From: Sideroxydans sp.
GTDB lineage: Bacteria; Pseudomonadota; Gammaproteobacteria; Burkholderiales; Gallionellaceae
Assembly: GCA_028687425.1 (NCBI GenBank)
Contig: JAQUAD010000006.1
Span: 1 to 64,000, forward strand
DNA: 64,000 nt
Direction of reading: 5' to 3'
Shown: piece by piece, positions 1-10,610 of the stretch
Layout: the number at the start of each line of letters is the position of its first letter
Numbering within the stretch: position 1 is the first letter of the stretch
Translations under genes and position numbers: made by a program
Notes under the pieces: generated by a model
What the model was told of the DNA's origin: nothing
The model's database searches: none
Seen by the model: only the letters and a program-made list of their open reading frames with translations

Positions 1-332
1 CCGAGGAAGACAAGGCGCGCATCCGCGAGATCATGGGCGACAAGACCAAGATGATCACCGACGGCAGCCCCAAGGCGCTGCTCGGCGTGGTGAAGGAATA
101 CCAGGCCGACATCCTGATCGCGGGCGGCCGCAACATGTACACCGCGCTGAAGGCGCGCATCCCCTTCCTCGACATCAACCAGGAACGCGAATTCGGTTAC
201 GAGGGTTACAGCGGCATGATCGAACTGGCCCGCCAGCTCGCGCTGACCATCCAGAGCCCGGTCTGGCCGGGTGTCCGTAAACCAGCGCCGTGGGCGAAGT
301 CGTCCGTGCCCGGCATCGAATTGGGAGCGTGA
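1..332 (+). CDS. nifE: Nitrogenase iron-molybdenum cofactor biosynthesis protein NifE, C-terminal part (5' end outside window)
   Basis: Open reading frame from the window edge; C-terminus ...[45 protein letters not shown]; directly followed by nifN. Confidence 0.9.
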   Translation, partial: EEDKARIREIMGDKTKMITDGSPKALLGVVKEYQADILIAGGRNMYTALKARIPFLDINQEREFGYEGYSGMIELARQLALTIQSPVWPGVRKPAPWAKSSVPGIELGA

Positions 333-333
333 C

Positions 334-1725
334 ATGGCCGAGATCCTGAAACGCAACAAAGCACTCGCGGTGAATCCGCTCAAGGCCAGCCAGCCGGTCG
401 GCGCATCGCTCGCCTTCCTCGGCATCAACAAGGCCATCCCCATGCTGCACGGTTCGCAGGGCTGTACCGCGTTCGGCAAGGTGTATTTCGTGCGCCACTT
501 CCGCGAGCCGATCCCGCTGCAGACCACCGCGATGGATCAGGTCTCCACGGTGATGAACGCGGACGAGAACGTGGTCGAAGGTCTGCGCGCTGTGTGCGAG
601 AAGAGCAAGCCCGCGATGATCGGCCTGCCGACCACCGGCTTGTCCGAGACACAGGGCACGGACATCAAACGTCTGGTGAAGGATTTCTACGCCAAGTATC
701 CCGAATACGCGCACGTGGCCGTGGTGCCGGTGAATACGCCGGACTTCACCGGTTGTCTGGAAAGCGGCTATGCGCTGGCGGTGAAGGCGACGCTGGAAGT
801 GATGTTGCCGGAGAAGACGAGCAACGTGGGCAAGCGCAAGAAGCAGGTCAACGTGCTGGCGGGTTCCTTCCTCACACCGGGCGACATCGAACACATCAAG
901 GAACTGATCGAAGCCTTCGGCCTGCGTCCGCTGGTGTTGCCTGACGTCGGCGATTCGCTGGACGGCCACCTGACCGAGATGGAGTCCTCGCCGCTCACCG
1001 TGGGCGGCACGCCGGTCAGCGACATCGCCAGCATGGGGGAATCCATCGCCACGCTGGTGCTGGGCAACTCACTGTTCGACGCGGCGAATTTCCTCAAGGC
1101 GCAGACCGGCGTACCCGACCATCGCTTCGATTGCCTGATGGGCCTGGAGGCGGTGGACAGTTTCATTTACGCATTGGCCGACATCAGCGGCAAGCCGGTG
1201 CCGGAGAAGATCGAACGCCAGCGCGCGCAGTTGCAGGACGCGATGGTGGATGCGCACTTCATGCTGGGCTTCGCGCGCGTGGCCATCGCGGCCGACCCCG
1301 ATCTGCTCTATGGCATGTCGCGCCTGGTGACGGAGATGGGCTGCGAAGTGGTGGCGGCAGTCGCGCCGGCCCGCGCCAACATCCTGGAGAGCGTGGCAGC
1401 GGAACAGGTGGGCATCGGCGATCTGGAAGATCTGGAGATCACCGCCAGACGCAAGGGCGCGCAACTGGTCATCAGTAATTCGCATGCGGTGGAGACCGCG
1501 CGCCGCCTCGGTGTGCCGCTGCTGCGCGCAGGCTTCCCGCAATACGACCTGCTCGGCGGCTATCAGCGCCTGTGGGTCGGTTATCGCGGCACGCGCCAGG
1601 CCTTGTTCGATCTGGCGAACCTGCTGGTGGAGCACGGGCATGTCGAGCCTGAACCGTATGTCTCCATCTATGCACAGCGGACAGGAGAGAGTCGTGCGAC
1701 ACCTGCGTCTGGTCAAACCCACTGA
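334..1725 (+). CDS. nifN: Nitrogenase iron-molybdenum cofactor biosynthesis protein NifN
   Basis: [69 protein letters not shown]; typical NifN; ATG at 334 chosen over upstream start 271. Confidence 0.95.
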   Translation: MAEILKRNKALAVNPLKASQPVGASLAFLGINKAIPMLHGSQGCTAFGKVYFVRHFREPIPLQTTAMDQVSTVMNADENVVEGLRAVCEKSKPAMIGLPTTGLSETQGTDIKRLVKDFYAKYPEYAHVAVVPVNTPDFTGCLESGYALAVKATLEVMLPEKTSNVGKRKKQVNVLAGSFLTPGDIEHIKELIEAFGLRPLVLPDVGDSLDGHLTEMESSPLTVGGTPVSDIASMGESIATLVLGNSLFDAANFLKAQTGVPDHRFDCLMGLEAVDSFIYALADISGKPVPEKIERQRAQLQDAMVDAHFMLGFARVAIAADPDLLYGMSRLVTEMGCEVVAAVAPARANILESVAAEQVGIGDLEDLEITARRKGAQLVISNSHAVETARRLGVPLLRAGFPQYDLLGGYQRLWVGYRGTRQALFDLANLLVEHGHVEPEPYVSIYAQRTGESRATPASGQTH

Positions 1726-1735
1726 GGAGGCTGAT

Positions 1736-2146
1736 ATGACAGTGAAGATCGCATTCGCCACCAGCGACCGCAAGGCGGTGAACCAGCATTTCGGCGCGGC
1801 CGAGGCATTCGCCATCTATGAGGTGAGCGAGACCGACGCGAAGCTGATCGAGGTGGCAGAGTTCATGGAAACCGCGATGGACGGACACGAAGGCAAGCTG
1901 GCCGCCAAGGTGGAGCTGCTCGGCGATTGTGCGGCGGTGTACTGCAATGCCGCAGGCGCATCCGCCATTCAGCAACTGCTGGCTGCCAGCATCCAGCCGA
2001 TGCGCGTGGATGAAGGTTCTGCCATCGAGGAACTGCTGTGCGGCCTGCAGAAGAACCTGGTGGAAGAGCCGCCGGTGTGGCTGGCGAAGCATCTGAAGAA
2101 ACAGTCTGGCAAGAGCTTCGATGACGAAGAGGAGTGGCAGGAATGA
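1736..2146 (+). CDS. nifX: Nitrogen fixation protein NifX
   Basis: MTVKIAFATSDRKAVNQHFGAAEAFAIYEV...; dinitrogenase iron-molybdenum cofactor binding family; follows nifN. Confidence 0.9.
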   Translation: MTVKIAFATSDRKAVNQHFGAAEAFAIYEVSETDAKLIEVAEFMETAMDGHEGKLAAKVELLGDCAAVYCNAAGASAIQQLLAASIQPMRVDEGSAIEELLCGLQKNLVEEPPVWLAKHLKKQSGKSFDDEEEWQE

Positions 2147-2565
2147 TCTCGGCGCCGGTGCGTGTGATCGCGGTGCAGGATCGGGTGGCGCGCGTGGTGC
2201 CGACCGAAAAGTCCGGTTGCGGCGGCTGTGCATCGCGCGAGGCGTGCGGTGTGTCCGGGCTGGGTAAATATTTTTCGTCACGTCGCAAGACCATAGCTGT
2301 GGCCTGCGATGCGCAAGTGCGCAGTGGCGATGAGTTGCATCTGTCGCTGAGTGAGGGCGATCTGATCAAGGCCGGTCTGCTGGCGTATCTGTTGCCGTGC
2401 GTGGCGGCGGTGGCGGGTGCGGCGCTGGCTTCCGGCTACGGCGATGTGGGTTCCGCGCTGGGCGCGGCCGTCGGCGCGGCAAGTGGTTTCGTATTGGCTC
2501 GCGTGTCCAGCTGGGCGCCGCGTGTTGTCGTGGAAACAAGTTCAACCAAAGGAGAAACACCATGA
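2143..2565 (+). CDS. RseC/MucC-family (SoxR-reducing system) protein
   Basis: Cys-rich N-terminus CGGCASREACG followed by two hydrophobic helices; ATGA overlap with nifX stop. Confidence 0.75.
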   Translation: MISAPVRVIAVQDRVARVVPTEKSGCGGCASREACGVSGLGKYFSSRRKTIAVACDAQVRSGDELHLSLSEGDLIKAGLLAYLLPCVAAVAGAALASGYGDVGSALGAAVGAASGFVLARVSSWAPRVVVETSSTKGETP

Positions 2566-3023
2566 ATCAAGCAGTCGCAGAAGATCCGTTGATGACCACC
2601 GATTTCATCAAGGAGATGGTCAAGCAGATGCGCGCCGTCGACAGCTACGGCACCTACGACGGCTGGCCTGCAGAGCGCGTCCTCGCACCGTATGTGCTGA
2701 CCAAGGAGCAGAAGCGCGAGATCCCCATCATCGGCGATCCGGACGAGATCCTGCTGTCGCGCATCAAGTGCTTCTACAACGCCATCGCTTCGCTGATCGA
2801 AAAGGAATGCGGCCAGATGGCCGTGCCGATGATCAACATCACGCATGAAGGTTTCGGCCGCGCGGTGATCACTGTAGGCAAGCTGGTGGTGATGGACAAG
2901 ACGCTGCGCGACGTGCACCGCTACGGCTACGAGAGCCTGTCCAAGATGAAGGACGAGGGCGACAAGCTGCTCTCCGTGGCGCTGGAGATCATCGGCAAGT
3001 ACCCCGAAGTCGCCGGGATGTAA
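2562..3023 (+). CDS. NifX-associated nitrogen fixation protein (DUF269)
   Basis: MNQAVAEDPLMTTDFIKEMVKQMRAVDSYGTYDGW...; position in nif operon. Confidence 0.88.
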   Translation: MNQAVAEDPLMTTDFIKEMVKQMRAVDSYGTYDGWPAERVLAPYVLTKEQKREIPIIGDPDEILLSRIKCFYNAIASLIEKECGQMAVPMINITHEGFGRAVITVGKLVVMDKTLRDVHRYGYESLSKMKDEGDKLLSVALEIIGKYPEVAGM

Positions 3024-3033
3024 GGAGGTTGAG

Positions 3034-3252
3034 ATGACTGAAGACGAACTGAAGGCGCTGGACAAGGAAGTGAAGAAGCTCAAGCGCATCTCCAGCGAAT
3101 GGGCATCGCAGTTGCATGACCTGGTCGAAGACAAGTTGCCGGCCGGTTACCTGGAATTGCCCGGCATCGCGCAATCCACATTCGAGGCTTGCCAGACCTG
3201 GGCGGAAGCCAACAAACGATTGATCGAAGCACAGAAAGCAGCACAAGTTTAA
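3034..3252 (+). CDS. CCE_0567-family metalloprotein (DUF683), nif-associated
   Basis: 72-aa two-helix protein MTEDELKALDKEVKKLKRISSEWASQLHDLVEDKLPAGY. Confidence 0.85.
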   Translation: MTEDELKALDKEVKKLKRISSEWASQLHDLVEDKLPAGYLELPGIAQSTFEACQTWAEANKRLIEAQKAAQV

Positions 3253-3266
3253 GTAAAGGAATAGTC

Positions 3267-3557
3267 ATGTCTAACATCACTGGTATCACACGAGGCGGCA
3301 CATCTTACGAGCCGACCTTCCTCACCGATCTGAATCAGGCCAACTGCATCGGCTGCGGCCGCTGCTTCAAGGTTTGCCCGCGCAGCGTGTTCGAGCTGCT
3401 GGAGCGCGACGAGGATGACGAGAACTACGACGAGGACGAGGACAACATGATGGTGATGGCCATCAAGGACGCACTGGATTGCATCGGCTGCGGTTCCTGC
3501 GCGCGCGTGTGTCCGAAGCAATGTCATACGCATCAAGCGATGCCGGTGGGAGCATAA
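3267..3557 (+). CDS. fdxB: Nif-specific ferredoxin III
   Basis: Two 4Fe-4S motifs CIGCGRCFKVCPR and CIGCGSCARVCPK with acidic insert. Confidence 0.88.
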   Translation: MSNITGITRGGTSYEPTFLTDLNQANCIGCGRCFKVCPRSVFELLERDEDDENYDEDEDNMMVMAIKDALDCIGCGSCARVCPKQCHTHQAMPVGA

Positions 3558-3559
3558 CC

Positions 3560-3883
3560 ATGCCTAAGCCAGCAAGACACGTATTCGTGTGTTCGCAGAA
3601 TCGTCCCGCCGGTCATCCACGCGGTTCCTGCGGCGCCAAGGGTTGTGCCGCCGTGGTGGACGAGTTCATGCAGCAGTGGCAGCAGCGCATGTGCTTCGCC
3701 GAAGTGCAGGTGACGCCCAGCGGCTGTATCGGTCCGTGCGGCATGGGGCCGAACGTGCTGGTGTATCCGGAAGGCGTGATGTACTGCAATGTCACCAAGG
3801 AAGATGTGAGCGAGATCTTCGAACAGCATCTGCTGGGCGGCAAAGTGGTCGAGCGTCTGCAGGCACCCGCCGACGTATGGTAG
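3560..3883 (+). CDS. 2Fe-2S thioredoxin-like ferredoxin
   Basis: FVCSQNRPAGHPRGSCGAKG...GCIGPCGMGPNVLVYPEGVMY; thioredoxin-like 2Fe-2S ferredoxin signature. Confidence 0.85.
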   Translation: MPKPARHVFVCSQNRPAGHPRGSCGAKGCAAVVDEFMQQWQQRMCFAEVQVTPSGCIGPCGMGPNVLVYPEGVMYCNVTKEDVSEIFEQHLLGGKVVERLQAPADVW

Positions 3884-4251
3884 TGCTGGACACATCGCGA
3901 GCTTTGCCCGCCGCTTTGGAGGCGGTGGCGAAACGCATCGTCATCGCCTTGCAGCTGGAGGCGGAGCGTTTTACCGCCACCGGCGCTGCGCCTTACATCG
4001 ACCTCGCGGCAGCGCAGTTCACGCGCGTGGTCGACCCCGCCAACCAATTGCCGGGCTACGAAGGAATATGGCGCAACGCGCGCAAGGAGCGTTGCGGCAG
4101 CATCACCTTCAATAGCGACGGCAGCTTCTTTGCCGAATACGACCTGTTCTGTCCGCACCCGCGCGATGCGCGCTGGTTCGTGGAGATGGTCACCGCCTGG
4201 GGCAATGCCGACAGCATCAGCAGTGAAGCGACACTGATCCCCGCGCTGTAA
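3877..4251 (+). CDS. Conserved nif-cluster protein of unknown function
   Basis: ATG at 3877 overlaps the preceding stop; MVVLDTSRALPAALEAVAKRIVIALQLEAERFT... Confidence 0.6.
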   Translation: MVVLDTSRALPAALEAVAKRIVIALQLEAERFTATGAAPYIDLAAAQFTRVVDPANQLPGYEGIWRNARKERCGSITFNSDGSFFAEYDLFCPHPRDARWFVEMVTAWGNADSISSEATLIPAL

Positions 4252-4589
4252 GCCGACGCGCCACGAAATCTGGCCGAACGGGCATGGCAAAGATGCCCAT
4301 ACTGAGGATGAAGTGCCATGCCCGTTTCCCTCCCTTGCAGGGCGCGTTGCGGCAGAGCCGCAACCGCTCGCAAGGCGTGGCGCATGCGCCACGAAACCCC
4401 TTGCTTGCCCCCCCGTTCCCCCTCTGATGGAACTACTAGCCAATCCACTAAGCGCGATGAAACATGCGCTAAGTGGCTGGTTATCCCGGAGGGCGAGGGG
4501 TACGGTCGGTCGCTACGCGTATTTCACGTTAACGGCTATGATGCGCACCATTCGCGGCAGTGCTGCCGCTGAGTTGGAAAGGTGGCATC

Positions 4590-5933
4590 GTGTCTGAAGA
4601 AAATCGAGAGATGAATACCGAAGAGGCGCGCGAGGAATTGCACGTCTCTTTGCCCATGCAGGCGTTCAAGGCGGCGCTGCCGTATCTGGTCGCATTCGTG
4701 GCCATCCTGTTGCTTGCGTACTGGCTGATCGATCCCGCACCGCCGAAGAAGATGGTGATCTCCATCAGCAAGGAAGACGGCAACTATCAGGCGTATGCCA
4801 GCCTGTACGCGGCGCTGTTGCAGCAGGACGGCATCACGCTGGAGATCCGCGAGACCGAGGGGCCGATGCAGAGTCTGGAGGAATTGCGCCAGACAGATTC
4901 CGGCGTCGATCTGGCATTCGTACCGGGCGGCATGGCGGGCGGGCAATCCACCGTCGGCCTTGAGTCGCTGGGCAGCCTGTACTACGAGCCGTTGTGGATA
5001 TTCCACAAGGGGCAGCAGAAGATCGAACATCTGTCGCAGCTCAAGGGGCTGCGCGTCGGCGTGGGTCGGCCAGACAGCAGCACCCGCCTGATAACCAAGG
5101 TGTTGCTGGATGCGGCGGGTGTGACCGAGCAGAACGCGACGCTGTACGAGATTGGTCTGGACGATTCCATGGAAGCCATGCGGCATGACATCGTGGACGT
5201 GATCTTCCTGACCGGTGTGCCGAATTCGCCGCTGATTGCGGACGTGGCGAACATGCCCGGTGTGTCGCTGGTCAACCTGAACGATTCCGAGGCCATCGCG
5301 CGCCAGTACAGTTTCCTGCACCACCTGGTGCTGCCGGAAAGCGCACTGAGCCTGAAGGCCAACATTCCGCCGCGTCGTGCGCATCTGTTAGCGCCCACTG
5401 TCACACTGGTGGCGCGCGATACCCTGCATCCGGCACTGACCTATCTGCTGTTGAAAGTGCTGACGCGGGTGCATGGCGGGGCGGGCATGTTGCAGGATGA
5501 ACATGAGTTCCCGGCGGACAAGGATTCCGATTTCGAGCTGAGCAGCCAGGCTGCGTATTTCTACCAGTCCGGCCCGCCGTTCCTTGATCGCTATCTGCCG
5601 TTCTGGGCGGCCACTTTCGTGAGCCGGGTGCTGATCATCCTGCTGCCGTTGCTGGCGCTGGCCATCCCGCTGAGCCGGGTGGCGCCGGCCGTCTACAACT
5701 GGCTGATCAAGTCGCGCATCCACAAGCTGTACGGCGAGCTGCGGTTCCTGGAATTGCAGTTGCGTACCGCCGCGCCGCCGGTGGATCTGGCCCGTTTCCG
5801 TCGCGAGCTGGATGCGATCGAGAACAAAGTCAATCACTTGCGTTTGCCGGTGGCGTTCTCCAGCCATCTGTACGAATTGCGCAGCCATATCGGGCTGGTG
5901 CGTAACCGCATCGAGCAGTACGCAACGCTCTAA
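4590..5933 (+). CDS. TAXI-family (TRAP-type) solute-binding protein with N- and C-terminal transmembrane helices
   Basis: PPKKMVISISKEDGNYQAYASLYAALLQQDGITLEIRETEGPMQSLEELRQ; TM helix near N-terminus and FVSRVLIILLPLLALAIPL near C-terminus; GTG start 4590 (alternative ATG 4560). Confidence 0.75.
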   Translation: MSEENREMNTEEAREELHVSLPMQAFKAALPYLVAFVAILLLAYWLIDPAPPKKMVISISKEDGNYQAYASLYAALLQQDGITLEIRETEGPMQSLEELRQTDSGVDLAFVPGGMAGGQSTVGLESLGSLYYEPLWIFHKGQQKIEHLSQLKGLRVGVGRPDSSTRLITKVLLDAAGVTEQNATLYEIGLDDSMEAMRHDIVDVIFLTGVPNSPLIADVANMPGVSLVNLNDSEAIARQYSFLHHLVLPESALSLKANIPPRRAHLLAPTVTLVARDTLHPALTYLLLKVLTRVHGGAGMLQDEHEFPADKDSDFELSSQAAYFYQSGPPFLDRYLPFWAATFVSRVLIILLPLLALAIPLSRVAPAVYNWLIKSRIHKLYGELRFLELQLRTAAPPVDLARFRRELDAIENKVNHLRLPVAFSSHLYELRSHIGLVRNRIEQYATL

Positions 5934-6004
5934 ACTTTTCTCGCGTTACGCCGATACATTGTTCACAGGGGCGCGATGTCGCTCCGCAGTGAAGGAGGTG
6001 TGAA

Positions 6005-6220
6005 ATGACTATCGTGATGAACATGAGCAGCTACGAGATCGAGCGCGCGGAAGAGGTCGTGGAGACTTACGGCGACGAGGTGATGTACGCAGGCTGGAAC
6101 CCGCAACTGGCACAGACCGAGGTCGCACACATCGCTCCGGCACATGCAGCTTTCCCGCCGTCACTTGCGGATGTCGATGTCGAAGGCTTTCTGCGCAAGA
6201 TGTACGCAAACCAGCGCTGA
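6005..6220 (+). CDS. Small hypothetical protein downstream of nif cluster
   Basis: 71 aa with strong GGAGG ribosome-binding site and a downstream terminator. Confidence 0.6.
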   Translation: MTIVMNMSSYEIERAEEVVETYGDEVMYAGWNPQLAQTEVAHIAPAHAAFPPSLADVDVEGFLRKMYANQR

Positions 6221-6236
6221 GTGGAACGTATGTTTC

Positions 6237-6272
6237 AAACAAAACGCTCCCGCTTGGGGGCGTTTTGTTTTT
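6237..6272 (+). terminator. Rho-independent terminator
   Basis: AAACAAAACGCTCCC-GCTT-GGGGGCGTTTTGTTTTT. Confidence 0.85.
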
Positions 6273-6356
6273 GGCGTGCCGCACATCGAGCGAACAGGAA
6301 AATTTTAGGCTTGGATCAGGACCGCGCTGCCGCGCAGTGTGGTTAAATACGGCTGT

Positions 6357-6710
6357 ATGTCGAAACGCCTCCTCCATTCCCTGCTGACCCTGGTCTTCGC
6401 ATTCCTGCAATGCGTGTCGCCGCTCGTGCATGCGCACGCGGAAGGCGAGCAGAGCGGTATGCTGCATATCGCCGCGGCAACGCAGATGGCGGTGCAGGAT
6501 GGATTGTCCACCGATTCATCGGCGATCATCAGTCTGACCGATGACATTCACCGTTACGCACAACTGGCATTGCCGCCGGCTTGCAGTTCGCCGTTCCCCG
6601 TTCAGGCTACGGGAGTGCAGACGCACGACCTGCCTTATCTTTCAGTCATCCGTATCCAGCGTGCCACCTGCTGCACGCCGCCGCCTCAGGCCCCGCCGAT
6701 CCTGAGCTGA
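6357..6710 (+). CDS. Hypothetical exported protein
   Basis: MSKRLLHSLLTLVFAFLQCVSPLVHAHAEG; signal-peptide-like N-terminus. Confidence 0.5.
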   Translation: MSKRLLHSLLTLVFAFLQCVSPLVHAHAEGEQSGMLHIAAATQMAVQDGLSTDSSAIISLTDDIHRYAQLALPPACSSPFPVQATGVQTHDLPYLSVIRIQRATCCTPPPQAPPILS

Positions 6711-6941
6711 TCCATCGGGCATCTGCCCGGACCCCGCACGTAACCCCTGTCGCACCGTACACACGGGCGCATTGCCATGCGTGGAGCGTGGCGCTGTGCT
6801 GTTCCCTGTTTTCGATTCGATCCTGTGCGGGCATGGATCGCACACGAATTCTTCGGAATAACGGGGCAGCGCCGTTCCGCTGCATGCAATGCACCCTGCT
6901 GCATAGAGTCGGCAGGGAACATGAAATAGAAAGGAAGTAGC

Positions 6942-7253
6942 ATGAAGTTCAAGCAAGTAATCGTATTGTCCGCGGCGCTGATGTTGGCCGGTAACGCAGC
7001 AGCCGACGAAGCGCTGTTCAAGAAGAGCACCTGCTCCGCTTGCCACAATGCGAACAAAAAGGTGGTTGGCCCGGCGCTGAAAGACATCGCTGCCAAATAC
7101 GCAGGTGATGCAACTGCACAAGCCCGTCTGGTTGCCAAGGTACGCTCCGGCGGCAAGGGCGTCTGGGGCGCCGTGGCAATGCCGGCGGCACCAAAAAGCG
7201 TCAGCGATGACGACCTCAATACGCTGGTGAGCTGGATCCTTTCCATGAAGTGA
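6942..7253 (+). CDS. Class I c-type cytochrome (c551/c552-like)
   Basis: Signal peptide; CSACH haem motif; distal Met in AVAMPAAPKSVSDDDLNTLVSWILS. Confidence 0.9.
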   Translation: MKFKQVIVLSAALMLAGNAAADEALFKKSTCSACHNANKKVVGPALKDIAAKYAGDATAQARLVAKVRSGGKGVWGAVAMPAAPKSVSDDDLNTLVSWILSMK

Positions 7254-7271
7254 TCCAGAGTTGTAATGCAG

Positions 7272-7297
7272 CCGGGGAGAATCTCTCCCCGGTTTCA
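7272..7297 (+). terminator. Probable terminator hairpin
   Basis: CCGGGGAGA-AT-CTCTCCCCGG then short T run. Confidence 0.6.
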
Positions 7298-7448
7298 GTC
7301 CTCCTTATAAAGCATGTAGTTAGCCTGAAGTGTCTATTCACTTTCGGCTTGCAACCATTGTTGCTTCATCCCATTGCGCTACCTCCCTGCGTACCGGTCC
7401 GGGGTGGCGGCTGTGTTATCCTTTGACAGAGTTGTTCAGGATTTCCTC

Positions 7449-9377
7449 ATGCGTTTCATTTGCCTGCTCATGCTGTTGTCGCCGCTGCCGTCCTTCGCTG
7501 ATGAAGCAAAGGATTTCATGGCCGTGCGCGCAGCATTCGCCTCCGGCAAGGAGGCCGGAACGCAAGAGGCACTCAAGCGTTTGCAGAGTTCTTCGCTGGA
7601 ACCCTACGCCACTTATTACCGTTTGCATGCGCATCTGGACGACAAGGATACGAGCGCCATCCATGCTTATCTGGCGCGCGAGGAAGATACGCCGGTGATC
7701 GACCAGTTCCGCGGTGAGTGGCTGAAGCAGATGGCAAAGCAAAAACGCTGGGACGAGTTTGCCGCCGAATACCCTTACCTGATCAATACGGACGCGGAGC
7801 TGACCTGCCATGCGCTGGGTTGGCAACGGGTGCAGAACGAGGCGCTGGCGTTGCGCGCCGCACGCAAACTCTGGTTCGAAGGCGAGGCGGATGCGAACAG
7901 TTGCGATGCCATATTCGATGTGGCGATCAAACGCGGCGTCATTACTGAACAGGACGTGGCGCAGCGCATTCAGACCCTGCTTGAGTCAGGCGAGTTGAAA
8001 GATGCGAAGAAGCTGGTGCGTTATCTGCCCAGCGCCGAACGTCTGCCCTTGGCGGAGCTGGATGACGCGCGCCGCAATCCGCAACGCTATCTGGGGCGCG
8101 TCAAGCTGGCCAACGCCGGCAGCGGACGACGCAAGACGGCGATGTTCGCTTTGCAACGGCTGGCACGTCAGGCTGTGAAGCCGGCCTATGTGCAATGGCA
8201 ACAGCTGAGCAAGTATTTCTCGCCTGAAGAGCAACAATATTTCTATTCATGGCTGGGCTATGAAGCGGCCCGTCAGCACGACCCGCGCGCGCTGGAATGG
8301 TATGCGGCGGCCGGAGATATCAGCCTCAATCCGCAACAGCTGGCATGGCGCGTGCGCGCGGCGTTGCGCGAGCAGAACTGGCACGCGGTGTGGGAAGGCA
8401 TTTCTTCCATGTCAGTGGCACAGCAGAACGAACGCAGCTGGCGCTACTGGAAGGCGCGCGCTCTGATCGCACTCGGGCACGAGCGCGATGCGGAAGCGAT
8501 CCTGACGCCGCTGAGTCGCGAGTATCGTTTCTACGGTCAACTGGCCGCGGAAGAATTGGGGGCTGCACCGGCAGCGGGTATCGTGACGGCGAAGTTCGTG
8601 GTCGATGAACAGGAAGTGGCGGCCATGCAGGCGCGCCCGGAGATACAGCGCACGGTGCTGCTGTACCAGATGGGGCTGCGCACGGAAGCGGCGAAGGAAT
8701 GGGATTGGGCGATGCGCGGACTGGACGATCGCGAGTTGCTGGTGGCTGCCGAAGTCGCGCGTCGCAACGAGATGTACGACCGTTCCATCAATGCCGCGAA
8801 TCGCACCGTCGAACTGCACGATTTCAACTTGCGCTATCCGGCGCCGTATCGCGATGCCTTGCAGGCATCCATCGACGAGCACGATGTCGAGGAAGCTTGG
8901 GTGTACGGCTTGATGCGTCAGGAGAGCCGCTTCGTGACCTATGCAAAATCCGATGTCGGTGCTGCCGGCCTGATGCAGATCATGCCCGAGACGGCGCGTT
9001 GGGCCGCACGCCGCATCGGCCTCAAGGGCTATCGCAAAGGTCTCATCCATCAGCTCGATGTGAACCTGCGCCTCGGCACCTATTACATGAAGAGCGTGTA
9101 CAGCCGCTTCGACGACAATCCGGTGCTGGCTTCCGCCGCCTATAACGCGGGGCCGACGCGTGCCAATCGCTGGCGTGGCGAAGTGCCGCTGGAAGGTGCG
9201 ATCTACGCCGAGACCATCCCCTTCGACGAGACGCGCGACTACGTGATGAAAGTGATGAGCAACACCATCTACTACGCAAAGCTGTTCGGTCATCCATCCG
9301 AATCACTCAAGCAGCGGCTGGGCGTCATCGCCACCAACAAACCGAAACAGGCGCCGGCGCATGCCTCCGCGATGTGA
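7449..9377 (+). CDS. slt: Soluble lytic murein transglycosylase
   Basis: Signal peptide and C-terminal [30 protein letters not shown]...[16 protein letters not shown]. Confidence 0.92.
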   Translation: MRFICLLMLLSPLPSFADEAKDFMAVRAAFASGKEAGTQEALKRLQSSSLEPYATYYRLHAHLDDKDTSAIHAYLAREEDTPVIDQFRGEWLKQMAKQKRWDEFAAEYPYLINTDAELTCHALGWQRVQNEALALRAARKLWFEGEADANSCDAIFDVAIKRGVITEQDVAQRIQTLLESGELKDAKKLVRYLPSAERLPLAELDDARRNPQRYLGRVKLANAGSGRRKTAMFALQRLARQAVKPAYVQWQQLSKYFSPEEQQYFYSWLGYEAARQHDPRALEWYAAAGDISLNPQQLAWRVRAALREQNWHAVWEGISSMSVAQQNERSWRYWKARALIALGHERDAEAILTPLSREYRFYGQLAAEELGAAPAAGIVTAKFVVDEQEVAAMQARPEIQRTVLLYQMGLRTEAAKEWDWAMRGLDDRELLVAAEVARRNEMYDRSINAANRTVELHDFNLRYPAPYRDALQASIDEHDVEEAWVYGLMRQESRFVTYAKSDVGAAGLMQIMPETARWAARRIGLKGYRKGLIHQLDVNLRLGTYYMKSVYSRFDDNPVLASAAYNAGPTRANRWRGEVPLEGAIYAETIPFDETRDYVMKVMSNTIYYAKLFGHPSESLKQRLGVIATNKPKQAPAHASAM

Positions 9378-10599
9378 GGGCCTGAAAGTCTACTGTGTGG
9401 GCGGCGCCGTGCGCGACCGCTTGCTCGGCTTGCCGGTGCAGGATCATGACTGGGTCGTGGTCGGCAGCACGCCGGAAGAAATGGAAGCGCGCGGTTTCAA
9501 GGCAGTGGGAGCGGACTTCCCCGTATTCCTGCATCCCGATACACATGAGGAATATGCGCTGGCGCGCACCGAGCGCAAGACGGCTGCAGGCTACAAGGGT
9601 TTCAACATCTACGCCTCACCCGATGTCACGCTGGAGCAGGATCTGTTGCGGCGCGACTTCACCGTCAATGCCATTGCCGAAGACGAGCATGGCAACCTGA
9701 TCGATCCGCACAACGGACAAGCCGACCTGAAAGCGGGCGTGTTGCGCCACGTCAGCGATGCCTTCGCCGAAGACCCGGTGCGCATCCTGCGCGGCGCAAG
9801 GTTCGCAGCGCGTTTCGGGTTCTCCATCGCACCCGAGACGCTGGAATTGATGCGCGCCATGGTGACCAACGGCGAAGTGGACGCGCTGGTGGCCGAACGC
9901 GTATGGCAGGAACTGTCGCGCGCGTTGATGGAAAGACATCCATCGCGTTTCTTTTTCACGCTGCGCGAAAGCGGCGCACTGAAAAAGATATTGCCGGAAG
10001 TGGACGCACTGTTCGGTGTGCCGCAACCCGTGCACTACCATCCCGAGATCGACTGCGGCGTGCATGTGATGATGGTGCTGGACGACACTGCCAAACTGAA
10101 CCGCACACTCGAAGTGCGTTTCGCTGCGCTCGGTCACGACCTGGGCAAAGCCACCACGCCCGAAGAGACCTTGCCCAGACACCTCGGTCACGAGCAACGC
10201 AGCATCGATCTGGTGAAGGGTGTATGCGAACGACTGCGCGTCCCCGGCGACTGCCGCGACCTTGCGTTACTGGTTGCGCAATATCACAGCCACGTCCACC
10301 GCGCCCGCGACCTGCGCCCGGACACCATCGTCAAACTGTTCGACCGCTGCGACCTGTGGCGCAAACCGGAGCGCTTCACAGAAATATTGCACGCTTGCGA
10401 ATCCGACGCCCACGGTCGCACCGGACACGAGAACGATGCCTATCCGCAGGCCAGCTATCTGCTGGAATGCGCGCGTGCGGCACAGGCGGTAAATGCAGGT
10501 GAGATCGCACGCGCCTGTGTGGACAAGAATCTCATCGCAGACAAGGTGCGCGAAGCGCGCATCGTGGCGGTGGAAGCGGTGGTCAGCAAGAAGACGTAG
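9361..10599 (+). CDS. cca: Multifunctional CCA-adding tRNA nucleotidyltransferase
   Basis: [35 protein letters not shown] motif region [11 protein letters not shown]. Confidence 0.93.
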   Translation: MPPRCEGLKVYCVGGAVRDRLLGLPVQDHDWVVVGSTPEEMEARGFKAVGADFPVFLHPDTHEEYALARTERKTAAGYKGFNIYASPDVTLEQDLLRRDFTVNAIAEDEHGNLIDPHNGQADLKAGVLRHVSDAFAEDPVRILRGARFAARFGFSIAPETLELMRAMVTNGEVDALVAERVWQELSRALMERHPSRFFFTLRESGALKKILPEVDALFGVPQPVHYHPEIDCGVHVMMVLDDTAKLNRTLEVRFAALGHDLGKATTPEETLPRHLGHEQRSIDLVKGVCERLRVPGDCRDLALLVAQYHSHVHRARDLRPDTIVKLFDRCDLWRKPERFTEILHACESDAHGRTGHENDAYPQASYLLECARAAQAVNAGEIARACVDKNLIADKVREARIVAVEAVVSKKT

Positions 10600-10610
10600 C
10601 ATCCATCCAT

